Assembly: GCA_051000345.1 (NCBI GenBank)
Contig: JBPCOJ010000068.1
Span: 1 to 43,064, forward strand
Source of the DNA: JBHENC01 sp051000345
Lineage (GTDB): Bacteria; Acidobacteriota; Blastocatellia; Pyrinomonadales; Pyrinomonadaceae
Length of the DNA stretch: 43,064 nt
Reading direction: 5' to 3'
A model generated the notes under the pieces. It saw nothing but the letters and a program-made list of their open reading frames with translations, was not told the DNA's origin and searched no databases. The translations under genes and the position numbers were made by a program. How positions within the stretch are numbered: position 1 is the first letter of the stretch; every line of letters begins with the position of its first letter. Below are positions 33,507-41,030 of the stretch, one piece after another.

Positions 33507-33679
33507 CGCCCACCTCCCTGTAATGCGAGCAGTTTGATAAAGCGGTTTTTCGGACAGTTGTGCCTGAATAAGCGGCGCAAAGCCTGATGTAGGAATTGAT
33601 GCGGGAAGCACAGGCCGCTGCGGCTCCTGCACTCTTTTGAGTGGACAGATTTGTGGTGTTTGCTATAATGCAGACTCAT
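33503..33679 (-). CDS. 58-residue basic protein translationally coupled to the transposase gene
   Basis: The ATG at 33679 has a strong CGGAGG site six bases ahead, and the stop codon overlaps the transposase ATG (ATGA). The product is highly basic, with many His and Cys residues (MSLHYSKHHKSVHSKECRS, then LCFPHQFLHQALRRLFRHNCP). It may be a true small protein or a leader whose translation opens the transposase start. No homology is recognised. Its start codon region lies opposite the 5' end of the predicted antisense RNA. Confidence 0.55.
   Translation of the reverse strand: MSLHYSKHHKSVHSKECRSRSGLCFPHQFLHQALRRLFRHNCPKNRFIKLLALQGGGR
33642..33669 (+). promoter_or_regulatory. Strong plus-strand promoter inside the transposase leader
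   Basis: A -35-like TGGACA (33642-33647), a 16-base spacer and a perfect -10 TATAAT (33664-33669) with an extended TGC just before it. Transcription would start near 33676, reading rightward, away from and antisense to the minus-strand operon. No plus-strand gene of useful length lies within reach. Confidence 0.6.
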
Positions 33680-33793
33680 AGAGACCTCCGGTTTGCAGTC
33701 GCGCTTGACTGTTTCCAACACACTTAGCGCGGCTACGATTGGTGGTTAATCAATAGGAGTCGGACGGCGCTCTAACGCTGTCCGGCTCTTTTT
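33676..33793 (+). ncRNA. Predicted antisense RNA opposite the transposase operon leader
   Basis: Between the plus-strand promoter and a perfect plus-strand terminator lie about 118 bases without a convincing gene. A 5-bp stem CAGTC/GACTG with GCGCTT loop sits at about 33696-33711, and the terminator stem closes the RNA. The RNA covers the Shine-Dalgarno site of the 58-residue ORF (CGGAGG at 33684-33689 region on the minus strand) and its leader. This would let it block translation of the coupled transposase. It resembles the logic of RNA-OUT in IS10; sequence similarity to a known RNA is not claimed. Confidence 0.5.
33757..33793 (+). terminator. Intrinsic terminator of the antisense RNA
   Basis: Arms GAGTCGGACGGCG (33757-33769) and CGCTGTCCGGCTC (33776-33788) pair over 13 bases with two G-T wobbles around a CTCTAA loop, followed directly by TTTTT. 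On the minus strand no T run follows, so it works only rightward. It ends seven bases before the stop codon of the winged-helix gene. Confidence 0.8.
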
Positions 33794-33799
33794 CTATCT

Positions 33800-34192
33800 T
33801 TATTCGTTTTCCTGTTCATGCTCATCTTCGTTTTGTTTGTCATTCTCACGCACGGCATACTTATTTTTGCCTGTGCGTATAAATCGTTTGCCTCGATTGT
33901 GGTAGCGGGTCAGTGCGCTTGTCACCGTCTGTTTATTAACGGTCTCGAAGCCGAGCTCATGGAGCCGCTCGAGGATCTGATCAACGTGAAGCGCGCCCGC
34001 GACCCGCAATATGTTTTCAATGTTGTCCGGGATGGACAGCCGTGCCGATGGAGCCGGCGTGGCGTTCCCGCCGGTAACTAACTCCCGCGTCCTTAGCATG
34101 GACTTCAGATCGGCTTCTTCCTGCGTCAACTCAGCGCGTAGCCGTTGAATGTTTGCTTGTTTTCGTTCAATAGCCACATCAAGCTGTTTCAT
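33800..34192 (-). CDS. Coiled-coil plus winged-helix (HARE-HTH-like) DNA-binding protein
   Basis: 130 residues from MKQLDVAIERKQ; a 51-base in-frame extension exists upstream. The first part is coiled coil (ANIQRLRAELTQEEADLKSML). A linker rich in Pro and Ala leads to a winged helix: NIENILRVAGALHVDQILERLHELGFETVNKQTVTSALTRYHNRGKRFIRTGKNKYAV, where the last stretch is the wing. This resembles HB1/ASXL/HARE-type domains of restriction and chromatin proteins. It ends in a charged Glu/Asn/Gln tail. It lies ahead of the transposase operon on the same strand and may be its regulator or an end-binding accessory protein. Confidence 0.7.
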   Translation of the reverse strand: MKQLDVAIERKQANIQRLRAELTQEEADLKSMLRTRELVTGGNATPAPSARLSIPDNIENILRVAGALHVDQILERLHELGFETVNKQTVTSALTRYHNRGKRFIRTGKNKYAVRENDKQNEDEHEQENE

Positions 34193-34243
34193 AGTCAGGG
34201 ATGGTATCAAATAGCGCATGTGCGTGTCAATGCAATGTATCAA

Positions 34244-34479
34244 CGCTTTTGCATATGGTATTTTGAAAAGCCAGTTTCCTGATTATCCCCCGTAATATCG
34301 AACATTATGCAAGAGGCACTATATATCAAAAACCGTAACAGCGATATATTTATACCTCTGGGTATAAATATATGCAAGTGGACATGTCGCTATTCGCAGG
34401 ATTTACGAAATGGCAGCCTGTTTGCGCGATATAGTAGTGCATAGTATAAACATAGTGTCTGTAAAGGGAGAACCCCGTC
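34244..34479. promoter_or_regulatory. Divergent intergenic region with large palindrome and plus-strand promoter
   Basis: This separates the minus-strand winged-helix gene and plus-strand defence genes. A perfect 13-bp inverted repeat, ATATATTTATACC/GGTATAAATATAT (34344-34373, TCTG loop), could be an operator. TATGCAAG occurs twice (34306 and 34371). A plus-strand promoter, TTGCGC (34422-34427), 17 bases, TATAAA (34445-34450), would start near 34457, just ahead of the GTG at 34480. The minus-strand promoter is not clear. Confidence 0.5.
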
Positions 34480-34704
34480 GTGTCACAAGTTATTATCGAA
34501 AATCCGGTGCTCAACTCACCGTTTGTTGCACCCACCAAGCATTTCAAATTCACGAGTGAAGGTATTACCGATCAAGTCTTAAATGCGCGGCGCGTTTCAT
34601 CGTACTTTATGCTTATTCCGCGCTTTGCCCCAATAATCATTGCCAATAGATATAAGATTCAATTAGGAGCTGTAGCATGGGCTTCTTTTTCCGTAAAAGC
34701 ATAA
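34480..34704 (+). pseudogene. Truncated N-terminus of a BPTD_3080-type restriction helicase
   Basis: From a GTG preceded by AAAGGGAG, the first about 48 residues match the start of large restriction helicases of this type: VIIENPVLNSPFVAPTKHF, then SEGITDQVLNARRVSSYF and MLIPRF. The usual protein has about 900 or more residues and continues PRP/KK...; here the reading frame leaves the family after about residue 48 and ends at 75. The remainder is missing. The ORF overlaps the next gene by 28 bases. The intact 5' signals show that the loss was downstream. Transcription from its promoter probably now serves the following gene. Confidence 0.65.
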
Positions 34705-36098
34705 AATTTGGACCGATGCGCCTCAATTTTTCTAAGGGGGGCATCGGTATCTCGGCAGGAGTCAAAGGCGCGCGCGTTTCTACCGGCCCGCGCGGCACAT
34801 ATATCCACGCCGGCAGGCATGGCTTTTATTACAGCCAGCGAATTGGTGGTTCATATGGTCATCAACCAGCATCCCCAAAAGCGTCACCACAACCGCAAGT
34901 CTATACAACTCTTGCTGATAATGCTTATGTGATCGGAACAGCGGATGTTAGCCGCTTAGTCGAAACATCGAGCGCCAAACTGCTGAACGAAATAAATGCG
35001 CGCTCTCGTATCATGCGTAGCGCACCTTTCGCGCTGCTTGCGACCATCGGTTTAACACCGGCGGTATTCTTTGCCGCACCTTTCATTGCTGCTGGCTTAC
35101 TAAGCATATTCATGCACGATCGCAATGCCATAACAACTATATCTACAGTGCTGGCTATGGTGGCAGGACTTGCAACCGCTGTTGTCGGCGGCATTTTTAC
35201 TTGGAGCGTTCACCGCGAAGATATGCTGCGCCGCACGACGCCAATGTTTTATGAACTCACGGAGGATGCGCTCGCGCGATTTACTGCTATTCAACAAGCA
35301 TTCAATACCCTTTCTCGCTCTAACAGAATTTGGCGCGTACGAACACAGCGCCCAAATTTCGACTGGAAGCGTAACGCTGGCGCATCAAGTATCCTGACGC
35401 GACAGGTTGTTGCCGCTGGTCAGATGTCGCCGCCGTACATCGCTACTAACGTGGATATATTCGGTATCCGGTTAGACGACTCCGAACTATATTTTATGCC
35501 TGACTATGTGCTCGTCCGTCAGCGCAACCAGTACGGCGCAGTATCTTATGCATCGCTTAATTTTTCTTTCGTACCCACACGCTTTATTGAAGATGGAGGA
35601 GTGCCGCGCGACGCGCGGGTCGTGGATCATACATGGCAGTATGTGAATAAGAACGGCGGCCCCGACCGGCGCTTTTCAAACAATCGCCAGCTACCGATAG
35701 CACAATATGGGTTGCTCGAACTTCAATCCGGCACCGGACTTAATATTCATATACATGTCTCAAACCTTGAAGCTGCCACATACTTCGCCGATGGCTTCAA
35801 CCGCGTGTTGTCGGCACGTCCTTATAAACAGCCGCCGCCGCGCCCAAATACGTCCCGACCAGCAGGCGGCACAGGAACAAGGAAGCCAGAGCCTACGGAC
35901 GGCACTAAATCGGCATACGAAATTTTAGGACTGGATAGAGTAGCTTCCGCTGAGCAGATAACTATGGCTTATCGCCAGATGGCGAAGATGTATCACCCTG
36001 ATCGGTTGGCTAATCTTGCGCCGGAATTCATTGCGCTCGCTGAAGAACGGATGAAAGAGATTAACGCTGCTTATGCGCAACTGAAGAAACCTCTTTAG
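34677..36098 (+). CDS. DUF4236-membrane-J-domain protein
   Basis: 473 residues; AGGAG lies seven bases ahead of the ATG. The N-terminus (1-52) is a DUF4236 domain: FFFRKSIKFGPMRLNFSKGG, then GISAGVKGARVSTGPRG. Two hydrophobic segments follow (117-146 and 154-178). A middle domain of about 220 residues has no known match. The C-terminus (about 413-471) is a J domain with the invariant HPD: SAYEILGLDRVASAEQI, then MAKMYHPDRLANLAP. It should recruit a DnaK-type chaperone to the membrane. The combination of DUF4236 and a J domain is unusual. It lies at the start of a plus-strand run of defence-like genes. Confidence 0.82.
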   Translation: MGFFFRKSIKFGPMRLNFSKGGIGISAGVKGARVSTGPRGTYIHAGRHGFYYSQRIGGSYGHQPASPKASPQPQVYTTLADNAYVIGTADVSRLVETSSAKLLNEINARSRIMRSAPFALLATIGLTPAVFFAAPFIAAGLLSIFMHDRNAITTISTVLAMVAGLATAVVGGIFTWSVHREDMLRRTTPMFYELTEDALARFTAIQQAFNTLSRSNRIWRVRTQRPNFDWKRNAGASSILTRQVVAAGQMSPPYIATNVDIFGIRLDDSELYFMPDYVLVRQRNQYGAVSYASLNFSFVPTRFIEDGGVPRDARVVDHTWQYVNKNGGPDRRFSNNRQLPIAQYGLLELQSGTGLNIHIHVSNLEAATYFADGFNRVLSARPYKQPPPRPNTSRPAGGTGTRKPEPTDGTKSAYEILGLDRVASAEQITMAYRQMAKMYHPDRLANLAPEFIALAEERMKEINAAYAQLKKPL

Positions 36099-36184
36099 GC
36101 GCCCTGTCGGACTACACAAGTAGCGCGTACATCAAACCATATGATGCATTAAAAAAAACTACGCTGGGACTGGAGACACTTTAG

Positions 36185-39100
36185 ATGGCGACAAACGAAT
36201 CGAATATTCCGAGCGATCCAACTGAAGGCGACGGAGCCATAACCGGCTCGGATAGTGATCGTATCACAGCGACTATCGGGAACTGGAAACGTAAGCTCCT
36301 GGACGTCAGTAAGCGTAATCGCGCACTGAGTTTCAGACCCAATAAAGTTACTACCATCACCATCATTGATGAACAACCGACGGAGGTATTCAGGCTCCTG
36401 TATTTGCAAAAGCAGCAAATGCGTTTTCTGCCTGCCCCGGAACAATCTAATACTTTACAAATCACGAGCGGCACGCCCGTACCGACAAATGCTACAGACG
36501 AGGCAGTGGAAGAAATCGAAGAGTACAGCCCATCATTTAACTTCGCTCCCTACGAAGCCGCCAGTCTTGATGCCCATTATACGGATGACCTTTTACAAAC
36601 ATCCCTATCGGCTGAAAACCTTGATAACTCATTGCGGCGCATCGCCGATCAAGCACGAACGAGTATCGAAGAACAGGGCGTCAACACGCTTTTTCTGGCA
36701 CTCGGAATGTTGAATTACAAAGAATCCACGTCTTCGGATGAAATGTTTCATGCGCCGCTGGTGCTATTGCCCGTTTCGTTGCAGCGTAAAACTGCGCGCG
36801 CCGGCTACACCATCGAAGCAACAGACGACGACCCGATTGTTAATCCCGCCCTCGCCGAGTATCTTCGCCGGGCATTCGGCGTCACGTTGCCGGACTTGCC
36901 CGACCTTACAAATCTGCCGGAGCAGTACGATCTGCAACAGTTCTTTATTCAAACTTCCGAAGCGATAGCTAACCAAACAGGCTGGCAAGTGAAGACGGAT
37001 ATTTATCTATCCTTCTTCTCATTCCAAAAATTCGTTATGTATAAAGACCTTGAGGCGAACGCCGCTGCCTTTGGGTCACACCCATTGATCCGGCAGATCA
37101 TCTTGCGTAGTGGCAATAGCCTGCGTGCATTGCCTGAAGAGATTCGCACTGCGGAGTTGGATGAAGCGTTCCCGCCGGAACAAACGGCGCAAGTAACGAA
37201 CGCCGATTCGAGCCAGTTACGCGCGATCCTCGCCGTCTCACACAATCACAATCTCGTGTTGGAAGGCCCGCCGGGCACAGGCAAGTCGCAGACGATTACT
37301 AATTTGATCGCGCAGGCTCTTTCGGAAAATAAAACAGTATTGTTTGTCGCCGAAAAGATGGCGGCACTGGAAGTTGTTTACAGCCGTTTAGTCGAAGCCG
37401 GACTCGGCGAGTTTTGCTTGGAACTACACTCGACGAAAGCGAACAAGCGCGCCGTAATGCAGGAATTAGCCACAGCGCTGGATGCTTCGCTTCAGCGCCC
37501 GCATACGGAAGACCAAGCGACGGGGCGTATCGGCGCCGTGCGAGCGGAATTGACAGCTTACGCACAGGCGGTACATGAACCGTTTGGCACGCTCGGTCTT
37601 TCGCCATATCAGGCATACGGCGAAGTCGAACGGGTACTGCAAGCGCCGAAACTAAAATTCACGCGCCCCATTGATTCTGTGACGCGCGAACAGTTAGGGG
37701 AAACCGAGCGGGGCTTGCGCGATCTCGCCGAAGCCGCGCAACCAATCGGCAACCCGTCCACGCATGCATGGCGTGATACGGCGCGCACGTTTTATTCCGA
37801 ACAGGATTTAGATACGGCGCGCGATATGTTGGCATCTTTGCGCGCCGGTCTTACGCGCATTGGCGAACTCGCAACGCAGGCACAAAGTGAATTTAGCTTG
37901 CCGCAGATTAATACTTTTGTGGATGTGCGAACGGCGGCGTCAGTCGCAGAAGTAATCGCCCGTTCGCCCGGCGCGCCGCTTTCGGTGTTGCGAAGCGATG
38001 TCTGGAATGCGCCGCCGCGCGAAGCCGTTGAACTTGTCAAGAGGGGACGCGACCTTAAAGCCCTACGCGAAGAAGTGGAGCAAAAATTTACGGCAAACGC
38101 CTTGGAACAGGAACACGCCGTCGATATTGAATTCGTCGAATCAAAGGAAAACGGCGCGTTACGTTTTCTCAATTTCTTAAGCGGGCAATTCCGCACCATC
38201 AAACGCCGATGGCTCGGCTACCGTTTGCCTTCGTATCAGGCGACGCTACTGGAACAAGCCGCCGACATGCGTAAAGCTGATACGCTTCGACATGAACGCG
38301 CCGAACTGGAAGCTGCAAGCGCGCAGGCGCGGGAGCTTTTCGGCGCGTGGTGGCAGGGCGAGCGTTCCGATTGGGATGCTTTGGAAAACTACATTCAATG
38401 GGTTGTCGAGTTTCGCGGCGTATGCGTCACAAATGGACTAAAAGAACAGGCTCTTACAGTCGCCGCGCGCCCACATCCCGATGTTTCCGTGATCGAATCC
38501 CTGCACAATGAAACTGGGCGAATCACGCAGGAGTTGGACGCGCTACATAGACATATTGAATGGGCACCAGTTTATCTTGCAGCCGCCCCTATCGCTGAGA
38601 TTGCTGAAAGGATTGAGGCGCTTTCCCAAAACATAAATCTTGCGCCGCGTTGGGCAGCGTTCGAAGGGCTGCGTGCGAAAGTCGCTGCGGGGCTTGCTGC
38701 AGAACTGTTGGAAGCAACGATGAAAGGCGAAGCATCGTTCGCTGATCTTGCGCCCGCTTTTCATCGTGCCTTCTATCAGCGGTGGTTAAGCGATGTCGTC
38801 CGGCAACGTGAACCGCTCCGCGTTTTTAATACGCTTACACACGAACAGCGCATTGCGGAATTCAAAAACCTTGATGAGCGTGTGTTATTAGAAAATCGTA
38901 CTGAGCTTGTGCGCTGCTTGCGTGACCGCGTACAGGCAGGGTTGCAAGCACCGGATGCCGTGAATGAATTACGTTTCTTGCGCCGACAACTTACATTGCA
39001 GAGGGGGTTGAGTCCGTTACGCACTACTTTCCAGCATTCCTATGCGGCTATTCGTACCATTAAGCCGGTCTTTTTAATGAGTCCTCTTAGCGTCGCGCAA

Positions 39101-40141
39101 TTACTTAACGGCACAACTTCCGGCTTTGATCTTGTGATATTTGACGAGGCAAGCCAACTGCCCGCCGAAGACGCCGTCGGAGCTATCGCTCGGGGCAATC
39201 AACTGGTAGTCGTCGGCGACCCGAAACAGCTTCCGCCCACCAACTTCTTTTCCGTGATGGGCGGAACGACCGTTGCTCCAATCGGCGAAGACGGCGTGCC
39301 GCTTTTTGACGATACCGAAAGTATTCTGGAAGAGTTCATGGGATCGGGTGCGCCGAGCACGCGCCTTAAATGGCACTATCGCAGCGCGCATGAATCGCTC
39401 ATCTATTTTTCCAATGTCAGTTTCTACGATTCAGAACTTTATACCTTTCCGAGCGTTGACATTGATAGCCACAATGCGGGCTTGAGTTTTGAATATGTGC
39501 CGGACGGCGTGTACGAGGGCAAGGGGCTGAACATGGCTGAAGCCCGGCGTGTTGTGGACGCAGTCGTCCGCCACGCGAAAACGCTGCCAGAGCTTACGCT
39601 GGGCGTCGGCACGTTCAATTTGCGCCAGCAAATTGCTATCCAAGATGAACTCGAAGTGCGTAGGCGCAATGATCCTACCCTTGAGCCTTTCTTCGCGCGC
39701 AATAAACGCGAACCGTTTTTCGTTAAAAATCTAGAGAACATTCAGGGCGATGAGCGCGATGTGATCTTCTTGAGTGTTACCTACGGCAAGGATGCAAACG
39801 GCGCGTTGCGTTATAACTTCGGCCCCTTGAACGGCGAAAACGGCTGGCGGCGGCTGAACGTCCTGACCACCCGTGCGCGCAAAAGTATGCGCGTGTTCTC
39901 TTCGATGAAGGGTGACGAGATTAATCCTGTACATGCCACATCACAGGGGCCGCAACTGCTGCGCGATTTTCTGCTTTACGCTGAACGCGGACGATTAGTC
40001 AGCACAACTGCCAGCGCGGCGGCACAAACCGAATCGCCCTTTGAGCGGGAAGTGTATTTTAGAACTTATGCGGCGCGGCGTTCAACTACAACCGCAGGTC
40101 GGCGTCGCAGGCTACCGCATAGACTTTGGCGTGCGGGATGA
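36185..40141 (+). CDS. DUF4011 helicase, upstream part of a frameshifted Hhe-like gene
   Basis: 1318 residues read before the frame ends. GGAG lies ahead of the ATG. The N-terminal DUF4011 domain is clear (WKRKLLDVSKRNRALSFRP at about 35-52). The superfamily 1 helicase parts follow: Walker A EGPPGTGKSQT (about 360), Walker B IFDEASQLPAEDAV (about 984), GDPKQLPPTNFF (about 1010), HYRSAHESL, NIQGDERDVIFLSVTYG (about 1185) and VLTTRARKSMRVF. The true protein continues in another frame with an endonuclease (see 40041-41030). The last 33 codons here are out-of-frame. This architecture matches the single-gene anti-phage system called Hhe. Confidence 0.88.
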   Translation: MATNESNIPSDPTEGDGAITGSDSDRITATIGNWKRKLLDVSKRNRALSFRPNKVTTITIIDEQPTEVFRLLYLQKQQMRFLPAPEQSNTLQITSGTPVPTNATDEAVEEIEEYSPSFNFAPYEAASLDAHYTDDLLQTSLSAENLDNSLRRIADQARTSIEEQGVNTLFLALGMLNYKESTSSDEMFHAPLVLLPVSLQRKTARAGYTIEATDDDPIVNPALAEYLRRAFGVTLPDLPDLTNLPEQYDLQQFFIQTSEAIANQTGWQVKTDIYLSFFSFQKFVMYKDLEANAAAFGSHPLIRQIILRSGNSLRALPEEIRTAELDEAFPPEQTAQVTNADSSQLRAILAVSHNHNLVLEGPPGTGKSQTITNLIAQALSENKTVLFVAEKMAALEVVYSRLVEAGLGEFCLELHSTKANKRAVMQELATALDASLQRPHTEDQATGRIGAVRAELTAYAQAVHEPFGTLGLSPYQAYGEVERVLQAPKLKFTRPIDSVTREQLGETERGLRDLAEAAQPIGNPSTHAWRDTARTFYSEQDLDTARDMLASLRAGLTRIGELATQAQSEFSLPQINTFVDVRTAASVAEVIARSPGAPLSVLRSDVWNAPPREAVELVKRGRDLKALREEVEQKFTANALEQEHAVDIEFVESKENGALRFLNFLSGQFRTIKRRWLGYRLPSYQATLLEQAADMRKADTLRHERAELEAASAQARELFGAWWQGERSDWDALENYIQWVVEFRGVCVTNGLKEQALTVAARPHPDVSVIESLHNETGRITQELDALHRHIEWAPVYLAAAPIAEIAERIEALSQNINLAPRWAAFEGLRAKVAAGLAAELLEATMKGEASFADLAPAFHRAFYQRWLSDVVRQREPLRVFNTLTHEQRIAEFKNLDERVLLENRTELVRCLRDRVQAGLQAPDAVNELRFLRRQLTLQRGLSPLRTTFQHSYAAIRTIKPVFLMSPLSVAQLLNGTTSGFDLVIFDEASQLPAEDAVGAIARGNQLVVVGDPKQLPPTNFFSVMGGTTVAPIGEDGVPLFDDTESILEEFMGSGAPSTRLKWHYRSAHESLIYFSNVSFYDSELYTFPSVDIDSHNAGLSFEYVPDGVYEGKGLNMAEARRVVDAVVRHAKTLPELTLGVGTFNLRQQIAIQDELEVRRRNDPTLEPFFARNKREPFFVKNLENIQGDERDVIFLSVTYGKDANGALRYNFGPLNGENGWRRLNVLTTRARKSMRVFSSMKGDEINPVHATSQGPQLLRDFLLYAERGRLVSTTASAAAQTESPFEREVYFRTYAARRSTTTAGRRRRLPHRLWRAG

Positions 40142-41030
40142 AGAACTGCCGGGACGCTATCTGTGCGGCATTGAATGCGACGGCGCGGCTTACCATTCAT
40201 CCGAAACGGCGCGCGACCGTGACCGTCTGCGCCAGCAGGTATTAGAGGCGCGTGGCTGGACTATTCATCGTCTGTGGTCGACCGACTGGTTTAAGGATCG
40301 CGGTGGTCAGATCGAGCGGTTACTGACTTTAATCGAACGAACGCGAGCTACGGTACGCGAGGAGCAAGCGGCAGAACAGGAGGCGCACGCGCGCCTTGCT
40401 GCGATTGAGCAGGAAGAGGTGCTACGGGCACAAGACGAAAAACTTTCCGGCGCTGTGCCAGACGCTATGGCAGCGTATATTTCGCCGGAAGCACAACCTT
40501 ACGTGTTCGCGGATACTCCGCTTCGGTATTACGGTCAGGATTTCCATGCCGCGCCCGCATCGTTTATCGGCCAAGCAATCGAAGATGTTGTTAAGGTCGA
40601 AGCGCCAATTCATATCAAGGACTTGGCTGCCCGCGTTGTAGCAAGTTGGGGGCATAGTCAGGCAGGTCAGGCTATGCAGCGTCGCATCCGCGCTATTGTG
40701 GAAGATGGCGCGCGACAAGAACGTCTTGCCATGCGCGGAGACTTTGTTTTCAAAGCTGTTGCCGATGAAAGCATACCGGTGCGTTCGCGCGCTGGGACAA
40801 GAATCCTACCGGAGCGCATCGCGCCGGAAGAATATCAAACCGCCCTGATGATGGTGCTCAGGGTAGGAGACGGGCTTGATCGTAAAGCTCTGACTAATAG
40901 CGTGCGCTCACTCTTCGGTTTTAGCCGCACAGGCACACATCTTGATTCGTGCATTAACGCTGTAATCGACGGACTATTAGCGAAGGAAATTGTCGGGGAA
41001 GGAAGCACAGGGATAAAATTGAGGATGTAG
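40041..41030 (+). CDS. Downstream part of the frameshifted Hhe-like gene: Vsr/MTES-type endonuclease plus DUF3320
   Basis: 329 residues in the +1 frame. The proper sequence resumes at about 40062 (ELMRRGVQLQPQVGVAGYRIDFGV), following directly on EREVYF of the preceding frame. The nuclease core is GYRIDFGVRDEELPGRYLCGIECDGAAYHSS, then RDRDRLRQQVLEARGWTIHRLWSTDWF: a PD-(D/E)XK fold of the Vsr/DUF559 kind with D, E and D/G metal ligands. The rest is DUF3320 and helical. Without the frame change this part lacks a start codon of its own (the TTG at 40041 is weak). So the gene is broken or recoded. Confidence 0.85.
   Translation: MSGKCILELMRRGVQLQPQVGVAGYRIDFGVRDEELPGRYLCGIECDGAAYHSSETARDRDRLRQQVLEARGWTIHRLWSTDWFKDRGGQIERLLTLIERTRATVREEQAAEQEAHARLAAIEQEEVLRAQDEKLSGAVPDAMAAYISPEAQPYVFADTPLRYYGQDFHAAPASFIGQAIEDVVKVEAPIHIKDLAARVVASWGHSQAGQAMQRRIRAIVEDGARQERLAMRGDFVFKAVADESIPVRSRAGTRILPERIAPEEYQTALMMVLRVGDGLDRKALTNSVRSLFGFSRTGTHLDSCINAVIDGLLAKEIVGEGSTGIKLRM
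40055..40064 (+). other. Single-base frameshift point in the Hhe-like gene
   Basis: The first frame reads GTG TAT TTT AGA ACT; the second reads GAA CTT ATG. Removing one base (for example the A at 40061) joins EREVYF to ELMRRG, matching the usual E-x-x-V-Y-x-x-L of the family. The run TTTTA is a natural indel spot. It could be a mutation, a base-call error or a +1 slip on TTT-AGA. Confidence 0.8.

Larger units (their letters stand above)
23065..34243. mobile_element. Candidate Tn7/Mu-class transposon (left end to transposition genes)
   Basis: The left limit is proposed at TGTCG (23065), followed by three CGTTCGCA repeats of the kind bound by TnsB-type transposases. The base composition falls there. 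The minus-strand operon at 29032-33679 encodes the DDE transposase and AAA+ ATPase. In Tn7-like elements the transposase operon usually starts near one end, so the other end was expected just right of 34.2 kb. No matching inverted TGCGAACG repeats or CGACA terminus were found there, so the right limit is a guess and the element may be larger or degraded. Confidence 0.45.

Noticed and set aside
33506..33632. Longer transposase start at GTG 33632
   Set aside because: No ribosome site there, while 33506 has GGGAGG and an ATGA overlap with the 58-residue ORF.
33676..33793. tRNA or guide-like RNA reading of the predicted RNA
   Set aside because: No cloverleaf, T-loop or repeat-spacer pattern is visible; antisense position explains it better.
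34381..34420. TGTCGCTATTCGCAGG considered as the transposon's right end
   Set aside because: It is in the same orientation as the left end, not inverted, and lacks CGTTCGCA-type repeats.
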